Positions 1 through 8,529 of a stretch of DNA of 64,000 nucleotides are shown here, piece after piece (position 1 is the stretch's first letter; every line of letters begins with the position of its first letter). The stretch comes from CAVVUC01 sp963751395 (GTDB taxonomy: Bacteria > Verrucomicrobiota > Verrucomicrobiia > Chthoniobacterales > Chthoniobacteraceae), in NCBI GenBank assembly GCA_963751395.1, contig CAVVUC010000003.1, positions 620,001-684,000 on the forward strand, written 5' to 3'. Below the pieces are notes generated by a model that was not told the DNA's origin, did no database searches, and saw nothing but the letters and a program-made list of their open reading frames with translations. The translations under genes were made by a program, and so were the position numbers.

Positions 1-116
1 ATGTCCGCGCCTGCCTCAGCGAGCGCGACGGCCATCGCCTGGCCGATCCCGCGCTTGCAGCCGGTGACGAGTGCGATTTTTCCGTCGAGGCGAAATTGAT
101 CGAGAATGTTGCTCAT
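1..116 (-). CDS. kduD: KduD-like short-chain dehydrogenase (N-terminal part only)
   Basis: The reading begins at an ATG on the minus strand (114-116) and runs off the window, so only about 38 residues are visible. They begin MSNILDQFRLDGKIALVTG and contain the Rossmann signature TGxxxGIG of classical short-chain dehydrogenases. This opening resembles KduD, 2-dehydro-3-deoxy-D-gluconate 5-dehydrogenase, which makes 2,5-diketo-3-deoxygluconate interconvert with 2-keto-3-deoxygluconate in pectin breakdown. kduI lies upstream on the same strand, which supports the assignment. The two genes are now separated by toxin-antitoxin genes. Without the C-terminal half, another sugar-acid SDR cannot be excluded. 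Confidence 0.72.
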   Translation of the reverse strand, partial: MSNILDQFRLDGKIALVTGCKRGIGQAMAVALAEAGAD

Positions 117-155
117 GAGTTTTGTTGTGATGAAAAGTCGGTTGTAGTCGCAGCG

Positions 156-376
156 TTAAAGCAATTTAGTCAGGTCGTCGGAGGTCAATTCAGCCTGGCG
201 CAGAATTGCCCGAAGCGTTCCTCGGTCAATCTGAGAGTGGTTGGGCACAACGGTTTGCGCAAAAGGCGAATCCCGTCGCATGTTGATGTGGCTTCCGTGT
301 TGACGGCGAACGGTGAATCCAATTTTTGAAGCGCTCGCACAACGTCGGAACCGGAAACCTGCGGCAGCTTGCTCAT
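156..376 (-). CDS. hicA: HicA-type mRNA interferase toxin, frameshifted
   Basis: The start MSKLPQVSGSDVVRALQK and the later segment FTVRRQHGSHINMRR (catalytic His in the GSH motif) through TVVPNHSQIDRGTLRAILRQ are the full HicA fold, but they lie in two frames. The break falls in a run of five A on the coding strand (about 322-326). Adding one A restores a 73-residue HicA of normal length, so an assembly or sequencing deletion is likely. The start overlaps the hicB stop by ATGA, giving translational coupling. HicA toxins cleave mRNA and are neutralised by HicB. Without correction the toxin would be dead. Confidence 0.75.
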
Positions 377-579
377 ACCGCCAGGAGCAGAGCATCGAAA
401 TGCTCTTCTGGCACCGGGAGGCCGTCATCCTGGAGCGCGAGAATGTAACCCTCGATTGCCTCGCGAATGTTTGCGACAGCGGCTTCGCGGCTTTCACCTT
501 GTGAGATGCAGCCGGGCAGACTCGGGCATTCGGCCACCCAAAAGCCGTCTTCGCCGGGATAGATGATTACCTGTCGCAT
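373..579 (-). CDS. hicB: HicB family antitoxin
   Basis: A 68-residue protein beginning MRQVIIYPGEDGFWVAECP, with the typical HicB partial RNase-H-like fold: P-SLPGC-SQG-E-A--NI-EAI. The ATG at 577-579 is preferred over an upstream in-frame start because the HicB homology begins there. It lies directly upstream of hicA and overlaps it by ATGA, so the antitoxin is made first. HicB binds HicA and usually represses its own promoter; no DNA-binding tail is obvious in this short version. Confidence 0.78.
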   Translation of the reverse strand: MRQVIIYPGEDGFWVAECPSLPGCISQGESREAAVANIREAIEGYILALQDDGLPVPEEHFDALLLAV

Positions 580-631
580 GGTGAGAGGATACCGTCGGTG
601 GAGGGAAATCTCAACGCTCATCTCTGCAGCT

Positions 632-710
632 TCACCGCAGCGCCGCCATCGTCACCGGGTCCATGTCCTCGAACGCCTGGTTCTCGCCGCCCATTCCCCA
701 GTAAAAAGTG
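632..710 (-). repeat. Detached second copy of the kduI 3' end
   Basis: These 79 bases repeat the last codons of kduI (1485-1563) with about four mismatches, in the same orientation. Read on the minus strand they encode WGMGGENQAFEDMDPVTMAA followed by LR and a stop, exactly the KduI C-terminus. There is no KduI body upstream, only the PIN toxin-antitoxin pair. The two copies therefore flank the segment 711-1484 as direct repeats. Confidence 0.9.
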
Positions 711-750
711 CATCTTCTTGCGGTTGAGTCGCTCAATTGAACGAAAGGGT

Positions 751-1005
751 TTAAGCCGCGCCGTGTCGCGTAATCCGGTCATGCTCCTCCGGTTCAATGT
801 CCGGAACCTTGGAGAGCACGCGGTCGAAATTCTCGCGACTGCCACGTGCGGCACGCTCGCGGATGTAGCTGTCCGCATCGAGGACGGCGACCTTCTCGGC
901 AAGTGCCGTCGCAATGAATTGGTCGAGCGGAACACCGTCGTCCTGCGCGAGCGATTGCGCGCGGCGGCGAAGTGATTCCGGGATGTTGACGTTCAGCGAA
1001 CTCAT
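751..1005 (-). CDS. Antitoxin partner of the PIN toxin
   Basis: An 84-residue protein starting MSSLNVNIPESLRRRAQSLA, which resembles the ribbon-helix-helix DNA-binding N-terminus of small antitoxins, followed by an acidic, flexible tail (DRVLSKVPDIEPEEHDR) suited to wrapping a PIN toxin. Its ATG overlaps the toxin stop as ATGA, so the pair is co-translated. The likely role is neutralising the adjacent PIN ribonuclease and autoregulating the pair. The exact family is not certain. Confidence 0.68.
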   Translation of the reverse strand: MSSLNVNIPESLRRRAQSLAQDDGVPLDQFIATALAEKVAVLDADSYIRERAARGSRENFDRVLSKVPDIEPEEHDRITRHGAA

Positions 1006-1418
1006 GGTGTGGAAAGAATACCCAGAAAATTGTCCGGTGTCACCGCGCGAATTCCGAGGGTGTCCACGCCCTGAAAGTCCCGCGTATTGTGAGTGACGAT
1101 GAAAGAGGCGCTGCCCGCCAAAGCAAGTTCGAGAATCAAATCGTCCTTGGGATCGGGCAGATGCGGTCGCCAGAGAAAATGAATCCGGCACTCGATGCAC
1201 TCGGACAGGAGGTAGTCGAGGAAGTCGTCAATGTCCTGTTCGGTATAGCCCGGAAGCAGCCCCGGGCGGCGAAAAACATCCTCGTACTCGAGACAAAGCG
1301 GCGGCGAGATGATGGGCTGGAATTGAGGCGATCCAATCTGCTGTACAAGCTGGAAGGAGGCTCCTCGACGGGAACGCAATGCAGAAATTAGGACGTTCGT
1401 ATCAATGACAATGCGCAC
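1002..1418 (-). CDS. PIN-domain ribonuclease toxin
   Basis: A 138-residue single-domain PIN protein. It begins MRIVIDTNVLISALRSRRGA with the first catalytic Asp (D6), carries later acidic residues at DPKDDLILELAL and ends in the FIVTHNTRDF motif typical of the putative toxin PIN family. PIN toxins are Mg-dependent RNases that cut tRNA, rRNA or mRNA. The toxin precedes the antitoxin here, the reverse of classical VapBC. The module sits between kduI and a duplicated piece of kduI, which suggests it arrived by insertion into the pectin operon. Confidence 0.8.
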   Translation of the reverse strand: MRIVIDTNVLISALRSRRGASFQLVQQIGSPQFQPIISPPLCLEYEDVFRRPGLLPGYTEQDIDDFLDYLLSECIECRIHFLWRPHLPDPKDDLILELALAGSASFIVTHNTRDFQGVDTLGIRAVTPDNFLGILSTP

Positions 1419-1484
1419 GAACTCGAGGCTAGCGGCTTCATTTTTCCATGCAAGTTGGGAAGCCGCCGGGCTGCTTCACAGCCC

Positions 1485-2312
1485 TCACCGCAGCGCCGCC
1501 ATCGTCACCGGATCCATGTCCTCGAACGCCTGGTTCTCGCCGCCCATTCCCCAGCAAAACGTGTAGCGGCCCGTGCCTGCGCCGGTATGGATCGACCAGC
1601 TTGGCGAGATCACGGCCTGCCGGTTGCCGATCACGAGATGCCGCGTCTCATCGGGCAGGCCCATGAAGTGCATGACGCGCGTCTCGGGTTTCATCGCGAA
1701 GTAGAGATAGACCTCCGAACGCCGCGTGTGTGTGTGGCAGGGCATCGTGTTCCAGACGCTCCCCTCGGCAAGCTCCGTGAAACCCATCACAAGCTGGCAG
1801 CTCGGGATGCCGTGCGGGTGGATGTATTTGTAAATCGTCCGCACGTTGCAGTCGGCCACGGTGCCGAGATTCACGGCTTCCGCATCGGCCTTCTTCGCGT
1901 GCTGGGTGGGATGCGTCGTGTGTGCCGGATAGCTCAGCAAATAAAAGGCCGCCGGGTCTGCCGCGTCCGCGCTCTCGAAACGAATCGCGCGGCTGCCGCG
2001 CCCGATGTAAAGCCCGTCGAGCGCGCCCATCTCGAATGCTTTTCCATCCACGCTCACGCGGCCAGCGCCGCCGATGTTCAGCACGCCGAGTTCGCGGCGC
2101 TCGCAAAAATACTCGGCGCGCAATTCATCGGCAGTGCTCAACTCCAGCGCGCCGCCGGTCGGCACCGCCGAACCGATCACCGCGCGATCGACATCGGAAT
2201 AAAGCAGTTCGATTTCACCCGGCACGAACTGGTTCACGAGAAAAGTGTCGCGCAATTCTGCGGTGGTCATCTGACGGTAGCGGACGGGATCGGCGGTAAA
2301 GGAAGTTTTCAT
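1485..2312 (-). CDS. kduI: 5-dehydro-4-deoxy-D-glucuronate isomerase
   Basis: A 275-residue protein covering the full KduI family. It converts 5-keto-4-deoxyuronate, released from pectin oligomers by lyases, to 2,5-diketo-3-deoxygluconate (EC 5.3.1.17) in the cytoplasm. The zinc ligands are visible as H193, H195 and E200 in PCHTHTRRSEVYLYF, plus H242 in WSIHTGAG. It ends WGMGGENQAFEDMDPVTMAA then LR, like other KduI proteins. It follows the DUF1080 gene by 26 bases and a pectinesterase-pectate lyase gene further upstream, forming a pectin operon. Its last 79 bases are repeated at 632-710. Confidence 0.95.
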   Translation of the reverse strand: MKTSFTADPVRYRQMTTAELRDTFLVNQFVPGEIELLYSDVDRAVIGSAVPTGGALELSTADELRAEYFCERRELGVLNIGGAGRVSVDGKAFEMGALDGLYIGRGSRAIRFESADAADPAAFYLLSYPAHTTHPTQHAKKADAEAVNLGTVADCNVRTIYKYIHPHGIPSCQLVMGFTELAEGSVWNTMPCHTHTRRSEVYLYFAMKPETRVMHFMGLPDETRHLVIGNRQAVISPSWSIHTGAGTGRYTFCWGMGGENQAFEDMDPVTMAALR

Positions 2313-2338
2313 TTTTAGCAGTGAGATTTAGGAAAGCT

Positions 2339-3199
2339 CTATTTCGGGCCGCTGTCGAGCACCGGCCCAGTTCCGAGGTCGTCCGGTCCGGGTTGTTTGA
2401 ATTCCCGAATCCAAATGCTCCGATAGCGCACGGGGTTGTTGTGATCCTGCAACTTGATCGGGCCTTTCTCGGGATGCAGATGATACCTGCCGACGTTGCG
2501 GTGCGCCATGTCACCGATGAGCGCAACGTGATTCTGCGTCAGCACGCCGTTGTGCAGCACGGTTACAAAAGCGGGCTTCTCCAGCTTCCCGTCCTTGAAA
2601 CGCGGCCCTGCAAAAATGATGTCGTAAGTCTGCCATTCGCCCGGCTTCCGGCACGCGTTCACCAGCGGCGGCATGTAGCTGTAAATCGCGGAGGCCTGCC
2701 CATCGGGGTAGGTCGGGTTGTCGTAGTTGTCGAGCACCTGGATTTCGTACCGGCCAAAAAAGAAAATGCCGCTGTTGCCGCGCTTCTGGCCGCGGCCTTC
2801 CGCCGGGACGGGCGCCGCGTATTCGACATGAAGCTGCATGTCGGGACCGAATTCGTCGCGCGTGAAAATGTCGCCGCCGCCCACAGTCGCAATGCCGTTC
2901 TCGACTTTCCACTTCGCCGGCCCGCCGTTCTTGTCGCGCCACTTCGAGAGATCGGTTCCGTCGAAAAGCACGACTGCGTCGCCCGGCGCGGTGCCGGCCC
3001 TTTCTTGTGTCGCCGGCTCACCGGGCGTGACGATTTTCGGCTGTGGTCGCGTGCCGTCGTGAACGTGCCACACGGTGCCGGGAATCAGCGGCGTGTCCTG
3101 GTAGCCGTCCACAGGTGGCGCGGCTTGATCGGCTGCAAAGGCAGAGTTGGCCAGCAGCGCCGCCGAAAACAAAAAGAGGAGGCGAGACAAAGATTTCAT
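2339..3199 (-). CDS. Secreted DUF1080 (3-keto-disaccharide hydrolase-like) protein
   Basis: A 286-residue protein with a signal peptide (MKSLSRLLFLFSAALLANSAFA) and one DUF1080 domain from about residue 75 to 275. Family hallmarks are LFDGTDLSKWRDKNGGPAKW, the RGNSGIFFFGRYEIQVLDNY core and RSIWIREF near the C-terminus. The family folds as a concanavalin-like jelly roll; some members hydrolyse 3-keto-glycosides, and others are carbohydrate-binding. The start is set by the signal peptide at ATG 3197-3199. An upstream in-frame reading joins it to the pectate lyase gene, but only because that gene contains a frameshift. It probably acts in the periplasm within the pectin operon. Confidence 0.88.
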   Translation of the reverse strand: MKSLSRLLFLFSAALLANSAFAADQAAPPVDGYQDTPLIPGTVWHVHDGTRPQPKIVTPGEPATQERAGTAPGDAVVLFDGTDLSKWRDKNGGPAKWKVENGIATVGGGDIFTRDEFGPDMQLHVEYAAPVPAEGRGQKRGNSGIFFFGRYEIQVLDNYDNPTYPDGQASAIYSYMPPLVNACRKPGEWQTYDIIFAGPRFKDGKLEKPAFVTVLHNGVLTQNHVALIGDMAHRNVGRYHLHPEKGPIKLQDHNNPVRYRSIWIREFKQPGPDDLGTGPVLDSGPK

Positions 3200-3258
3200 A
3201 CAGATTTCTCTAAACCGGGCGGCGATCGAAACCAAGCACTCATCGCATTTCCGCGCCG

Positions 3259-5428
3259 CTATCTCGACCGCTTTCCGATGAGCTTTCGCCATTTCACCTG
3301 ATCCTTTCCGATCAAACTCTCCGGCTGGCTTGTGTAGAAGTCGTAGCCAAAGTGGTTGGTCTTCCACATTTCCTCGAAGGAATCGTAGATGATCCCGTCC
3401 TGCGCACCGGCGAAAATGGGCCGGTTGGTGGCGATGTCGTAAAAGCGCGCCCAGGTACAGTTTCGTCGCCGTCCGATCCTGTTCGAAGAAGCTGCGGCCA
3501 TCGCGCTGGGTGGCGCGCAGTCCCGTGAACTTCGAGCGCTCAAACCAGGCGAGGGCGTCCTCGATGGCTTTCACAATCTCAGGCGACGGATTCGGGATTT
3601 GCATGAGGAACTTGACGACTCCGACGCTCTCGCCGCCGCTGAGTGAGGCCGGTTCTTTGAGCCGTGCATCGCAGGGAGCGAGCGAAAGCGGATCGTGCTG
3701 GGCGCACCAGACCGTGCGTCGATCGTGTTGCAGGACTTGTGTGTCGAGGATGCACTGCAAGCCTGCGGCAACAGCTTTGCGCGCTTTCGAGCGGCGGTTG
3801 TCATCGACAAACGAGAACTCCGGTTTGTTGTCGGCGATGTCGCGGAGAAGTTCGAGCACATGCCTCATCGCATTGTCGTTGAAGGTGATCGCGTCGTGGT
3901 AGCCGCCTTCGAGCGGATAGACCTGCGGCCAGCCGCCGTTGGGATATTGCGCATCGAAGATGTAATCGAGACCCTTGCTGAATGCGCTTCGGAACTCCTC
4001 CCGCTTCGTCGCCCGGTGAACGCCCGCAAGCAGCATTAGTTCGTCGGTTGTCGCGCGGTTGTCGAATGTGCCGACGTAGTGCCATCCCTCATTCTCCGAG
4101 TTTTGCGACGACCAGTGCGTTCCCGGCTTGCGGGGGCCTTTTTCGAACGACACCTTTTTTGACCATCCGCCGCTTGGGGTTTGAAAAGAAACCACCGCTT
4201 CCGCGAGTTCCTGCGCCTCGGGGGAGCCGAACCAGTCGGATGAAACTTTCGCGGACAGTTTGTAATCGCCGCCCGGTTGAAGGCGGATCGGTCCGGGCAG
4301 GTTGTGTTCTTTCACCTCGGCTTCGAGCGCGGCTTTGTCGGCATGCAGATGATCGGCGGAGCGCTGGAGATAATCCCACCACGCCTGCTGCGCCGGCTGG
4401 GGCAGCGCCGATATATTCTCCGCGGACAATCCTTTGTTCGGGTCCCATCCGAGGACTCTCTGCGGTGTCAATGCACCCGCTTCGGCGTCGGTCAGTTGTC
4501 GCGACCACGGGACTCGCGCGGAGGGGTTCGCGCCCGGCCCGGCGCTCTGATGCTCGGCGAATCGAGCCGTCTTCTCGCGCTCGGGATCGTTCCAGTTGTG
4601 CCAGCCTTCGGGGCGGATTTCCGCGGGCATTTCCGTGTTCAAAAAAGTCACACTCGCAAACGGCCTCCACGGCCGGCCGAGATAGATCTTCCAGTCTCCG
4701 GGGGCGGTCGTGATCTTGCAGTTCGCAAACACGAACCCGTGGGCATGATCTTCCGGCGTCGATGCGGCCGTGATGTAGCCGTTGTCGAGGCAGTGGATTT
4801 CGCAACGCTCAAAAAAAGCGGTCGCCCCGCCGAAGATGAAATCCACATGGCCGGCGACAAAGCACTCTTCGAAATACTGGCGGCCCGATTGTAACAGCAC
4901 GGTGTCCTGCCAGCCGAGGAACCGGCATTTGCGAAAGACAGCCCGATTGATCGAGACGCTGACCGCAAGCGCCTGGCTGCGCTTGCCGTGCGAGTTTTCG
5001 AACGTGATGTTTTCAGCGAAAAAATTCCGCGCGGAAATACTGACGCTTGCCGAGCGGAAAGTGCCGATCTTTTGGCCACCTGCTTCAAGCGTGTCCGCGC
5101 AATCGTCGAAAGTCAGGATCGTTTTCACAGCCTCCTCGCCTTCGAGTTTGATCGGAGTCGTCCCCGCCGGAATCGTGATCTTCTCCTTGTAAACGCCCGG
5201 CTTGATGTGAATCAGATACAGCTTCTGTTTGTCGGCCGGTGTGGAGTTGACGGCTTCCTGCACGGTCTTGAAATTGCCGCTTCCGTCCGCAGCGACGATC
5301 GCATCGGGTTTGCCCGAAGTGTTCGCATTGCACGGCAGGAAAATCGACAACAGCGCACCCACAGTCGTCAGGCGGAGCTTGTGGTTCCGAGTTTTGAGCA
5401 CTACGGGAATTTCGAGGAAAGGATTCAT
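3259..5428 (-). CDS. Pectinesterase-pectate lyase (PL10-like) fusion, frameshifted
   Basis: A bifunctional pectin enzyme of about 723 residues. After a hydrophobic N-terminus comes a CE8 pectinesterase with catalytic Asp in GWQDT (about D175) and VDFIFGG (about D196) and Arg in YLGRPW. From about residue 350 a family-10 pectate lyase follows (GGWSKKVSF, HYVGTFDNRATTDELMLLA, YPNGGWPQVYPLEGGYHDAI). Near 3446-3460 the frame changes: the true C-terminus (TWARFYDIATNRPIFAG ... ending KLIGKRSR) lies one frame away, consistent with one extra base. De-esterification plus trans-elimination would feed unsaturated galacturonides to KduI. It is the first gene of the minus-strand operon. Confidence 0.85.
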
Positions 5429-5646
5429 GGAGGGTGAGGGACAATTTAACCGGCGATCATGTAAAACTCTGAAATCTTTTGCAATTTCTGTGCGCATCTG
5501 CTTTATCGCGTGCAGACACCGGCGGAAACCAATCGCACCCTCTTGTTCCCCTGTGAGCTTCAGTCGGGCAACAGCACGGCCCCGCCTCCGTGAGTCCCGG
5601 CATGGTTCAGGTCGTGCCGTCGATCGGAACGCGTCGGATTCGCCTG

Positions 5647-5674
5647 TTGTCATTTTGAATTACCTTCCGATAAT
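5647..5674 (+). promoter_or_regulatory. Candidate sigma-70-type promoter for the amidase gene
   Basis: TTGTCA (5647-5652), a 16-base spacer and GATAAT (5669-5674) lie just ahead of the ATG at 5685. This is close to the -35/-10 consensus, but transcription would begin almost at the start codon, giving a very short leader. The 256-base divergent gap shows no other gene. Confidence 0.35.
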
Positions 5675-5684
5675 CTGACCTCCG

Positions 5685-6329
5685 ATGACACCGATCGCGC
5701 GAATCAAAGCTTGTCTTCTTGTCGGTTTCTTGTGGCTTGTACCTGCCGGAGTTCCCACTGCGTCCAGCTCCGCGCCGGGCGCGGTGCAGGACTTTGTGCC
5801 TGCCGGCAAGTTTGGCCGCCGGATTTACCGGCCCATGCGGCCGACCTACATTACGATTCACTCGACGGAGAACCGCGCCCGGAGCGCCGATGCCAGGCGG
5901 CACGCCGAGGGGATGAGAAACGGCGCGTTCCGCGGGCGGCATAACGCGATCGGTTATCTCGCATGGCACTTTACTGTCGATGATCATTCGATCTACCAAA
6001 GCCTCCCGACCAACATCCGCGGGGAGCACGCCGACTATGACGGGCCGGGAAACCGCACCTCGATCGGGATTGAAATGTGCCAGAACAGAGGTAATAACCA
6101 CGCGGCTACCATCGACCGCACAGCGCGACTCACTGCCTGGCTTATGCGTGAATACGGGATTCCGATCCGCCATGTTGTTCCTCACATGCACTGGCGGATG
6201 ATCCGACATAGCGACCACAAGGATCTCGGCTACAAGAAGTGCCCTGAGATTCTGCTCGATCGCGGCCAACTGGGTGCCAGGTGGTCCGCCTTTCTCCGGA
6301 AGGTCGAAAAATACCGGCGTGCCCTTTAA
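5685..6329 (+). CDS. Secreted N-acetylmuramoyl-L-alanine amidase (Amidase_2)
   Basis: A 214-residue protein with an N-terminal signal peptide (KACLLVGFLWLVPAGVPTASS) and one amidase_2/PGRP-like domain. Likely zinc ligands are H59 (YITIHSTEN), H167 (VVPHMHW) and C186 (YKKCPEIL). The NAIGYLAWHFTVDDHSIYQ and TSIGIEMCQN blocks are diagnostic. It should cleave the bond between muramic acid and the stem peptide in the periplasm for wall turnover. It starts the plus-strand gene group; the GH112 gene begins 11 bases after its stop, though the two have no obvious functional link. Confidence 0.88.
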   Translation: MTPIARIKACLLVGFLWLVPAGVPTASSSAPGAVQDFVPAGKFGRRIYRPMRPTYITIHSTENRARSADARRHAEGMRNGAFRGRHNAIGYLAWHFTVDDHSIYQSLPTNIRGEHADYDGPGNRTSIGIEMCQNRGNNHAATIDRTARLTAWLMREYGIPIRHVVPHMHWRMIRHSDHKDLGYKKCPEILLDRGQLGARWSAFLRKVEKYRRAL

Positions 6330-6340
6330 CCAATACACTT

Positions 6341-8518
6341 ATGGATAACAACTCACTAAAGACAGGTAACTTCACACTTCCCGGCGAAGCCGGTTACGAG
6401 GATTTAACATTGGAGCTGGCGAGACGATGGGGAGCCGACACGATTCGCGATAGTGATGGAACTGTCCTCTCCGATCGCATCACCTCCTCCGGCTACGACA
6501 TCTACTCGACCCTCTGCCTCGTGCGCTCCGACAATGCATGGGCCAGGGCGAACATGGACAAACTTCAGCAGAATTTCCTGATGAGTTTTCCGGTGATAGC
6601 CGAAGGCTCCACGGTTACGATGGATCCTCTCGCCGGTTACTTCCGGGAGCAGTTCGCTCTTAATGACTCAACGGAGGCGATGGAATGGTGGCAGGTGCAT
6701 GACCGGACAACAGGAGCGGAAGTCCCGGCGGCGCAATGGCATTGTGAGAACGGCATTGTCACCATTACCGACGCGACCCAGTGGCACAAATACACCGTGA
6801 ACTTTCTTGTCAGCCGGCTGTGGGAGGAGATCTCGATGTATAACCACATCACCAATAACTGGGGGGATCGCGAGCATCTCATGGCAATCGAGCCGCGGTA
6901 TCCAGAGACCCAGGAGTTCATCCTTGCTTACCTCGAGAAGTGGCTCAAGGAGCACCCTCATACGAGCGTGGTTCGCTTCACCTCGATGTTCTACAACTTC
7001 ACCTGGTTCTGGGGTGACGACTTGAATCTTAGATACATCTACTCGGACTGGGGCGACTATGCCATGACAGTCAATCCGCTTGCGCTTGCGGAGTTTGAGA
7101 AGGCCAAAGGTTACCGGCTAACTTCCGAGGATTTCGTCAACAAAGGATTGTATAACTGCACCCACAACGCCCCCTCGGTCCGATACCGGGACTGGATGGA
7201 TTTCATCAACAGCTTCGTTGTCTCGTTTGGAAGTAAATGCGTCGAGTTGGTGCATCAATACGGCAAGAAGGCCTATGTGTTCTACGACGATCACTGGATC
7301 GGCGTGGAGCCTTATGGCGAGCGATTCAAAGACTTCGGCTTTGATGGAATCATCAAGTGTGTCTTCAACGGCTTTGAGGCGAGGAAGTGCGCCGGAGTGA
7401 AGGGAGTGAAAACCCATGAACTGCGATTGCATCCGTATCTTTTCCCGACGGGACTTAAAGGCGAACCTACTTTCAAGGAGGGCGGCAACCCGGCCCTTGA
7501 TGCCAAGAACTTCTGGGTCAACATCCGCCGGGCGCTTCTTCGTGAGCCCGTGGACCGGATCGGTCTGGGTGGTTACCTTCACCTGGTCGAGCCTTATCCC
7601 GACTTCGTGGACTACATCGAGGGGCTTACTCAGGAATTCCGGCTGCTCAAGCAATTCCATGACAACGACAAGCCTTATACCGCGCCGTTCAAGGTGGGAG
7701 TCCTCACCGCATGGGGCAGGCTGCGCTCCTGGATTTGCAGCGGCCACATGACGCCTGGTTTGGAACTGAACGAGTTGATCGAGTCACTTGCGGGTCTTCC
7801 GTTCGACGTGGAGTTCATCAGCTTCGACGACCTTCTCGACAAGGGGATTCCCGGCGACGTGAAGGTGATCATCAACGCAGGAAGAACTGGCAGCGCATGG
7901 AGCGGTGGCGATAACTGGAGCAACGTGAAGGTCGTGGAAGCGATAACCAAGTGGGTTGCCGAAGGAGGCGGTTTCGTCGGTGTCGCCGAACCTTCAGCCG
8001 CCCCTCATGGCAGCCAGCACTTCCAGCTCGCTCACGTTCTAGGCGTCGATCGGGACACCGGCCTGCGAACTGCGTTGTGCAAGTATGCCTACAAGAAGGC
8101 CACGGAACCGCATTACATCACGAGGGACTTGCCCGCCGCTCCGGATTTTGGAAAAGACGTCGATGGCATTTTTGTTCTGCGCCGTGACACAAATGTGCTG
8201 GCGGACAAGGACGGCTCGCCCACCATTGCGACTCATTCGTTTGCAAAGGGCAGGGGAGTTTACTTCTCAGGACATCGCTTTACGCCGGAGAATGTCCGGC
8301 TCCTGCACCGCACGCTTTATTGGGCCTCGGGTAGTGAGGGGTTTGTTCCCTGGACTTCCAGCAACATTTACACAGAGTGCGCCTATTACCCGAACCACCG
8401 CAAACTGGTGGTCATCAACAACAGCGGGGTGGCGCAGGAGACCAATGCGTTCGACGCGAGCCAGCAAAGCATCCCGATAAGTCTGGAGCCGCACGGGATC
8501 CAGATCCTCGACCGCTAA
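6341..8518 (+). CDS. GH112 galactosyl disaccharide phosphorylase
   Basis: A 725-residue cytoplasmic-type protein matching the full GH112 family, which phosphorolyses beta-galactosides: galacto-N-biose/lacto-N-biose or beta-1,4-galactosyl-L-rhamnose. The family signature is seen in MSFPVIAEG, FTSMFYNFTWFWGDD and YVFYDDHWIGVEPYG, where an Asp (about D316/D317) matches the general acid. The C-terminal part has the glutamine-amidotransferase-like and beta domains. Start ATG 6341 is chosen because homology begins at once (FTLPGEAGYEDLTLELA). The pectin context favours the galactosyl-rhamnose enzyme, since pectic rhamnogalacturonan carries galactosyl-rhamnose; this is inference. Confidence 0.9.
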   Translation: MDNNSLKTGNFTLPGEAGYEDLTLELARRWGADTIRDSDGTVLSDRITSSGYDIYSTLCLVRSDNAWARANMDKLQQNFLMSFPVIAEGSTVTMDPLAGYFREQFALNDSTEAMEWWQVHDRTTGAEVPAAQWHCENGIVTITDATQWHKYTVNFLVSRLWEEISMYNHITNNWGDREHLMAIEPRYPETQEFILAYLEKWLKEHPHTSVVRFTSMFYNFTWFWGDDLNLRYIYSDWGDYAMTVNPLALAEFEKAKGYRLTSEDFVNKGLYNCTHNAPSVRYRDWMDFINSFVVSFGSKCVELVHQYGKKAYVFYDDHWIGVEPYGERFKDFGFDGIIKCVFNGFEARKCAGVKGVKTHELRLHPYLFPTGLKGEPTFKEGGNPALDAKNFWVNIRRALLREPVDRIGLGGYLHLVEPYPDFVDYIEGLTQEFRLLKQFHDNDKPYTAPFKVGVLTAWGRLRSWICSGHMTPGLELNELIESLAGLPFDVEFISFDDLLDKGIPGDVKVIINAGRTGSAWSGGDNWSNVKVVEAITKWVAEGGGFVGVAEPSAAPHGSQHFQLAHVLGVDRDTGLRTALCKYAYKKATEPHYITRDLPAAPDFGKDVDGIFVLRRDTNVLADKDGSPTIATHSFAKGRGVYFSGHRFTPENVRLLHRTLYWASGSEGFVPWTSSNIYTECAYYPNHRKLVVINNSGVAQETNAFDASQQSIPISLEPHGIQILDR

Positions 8519-8529
8519 GTCTGAATTCC

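Noticed and set aside
2339..5653. Apparent 1104-residue pectinesterase-lyase-DUF1080 triple fusion
   Set aside because: The joining stretch is out-of-frame lyase sequence, and a signal peptide for DUF1080 starts at 3199; these are two genes joined by one extra base near 3450.
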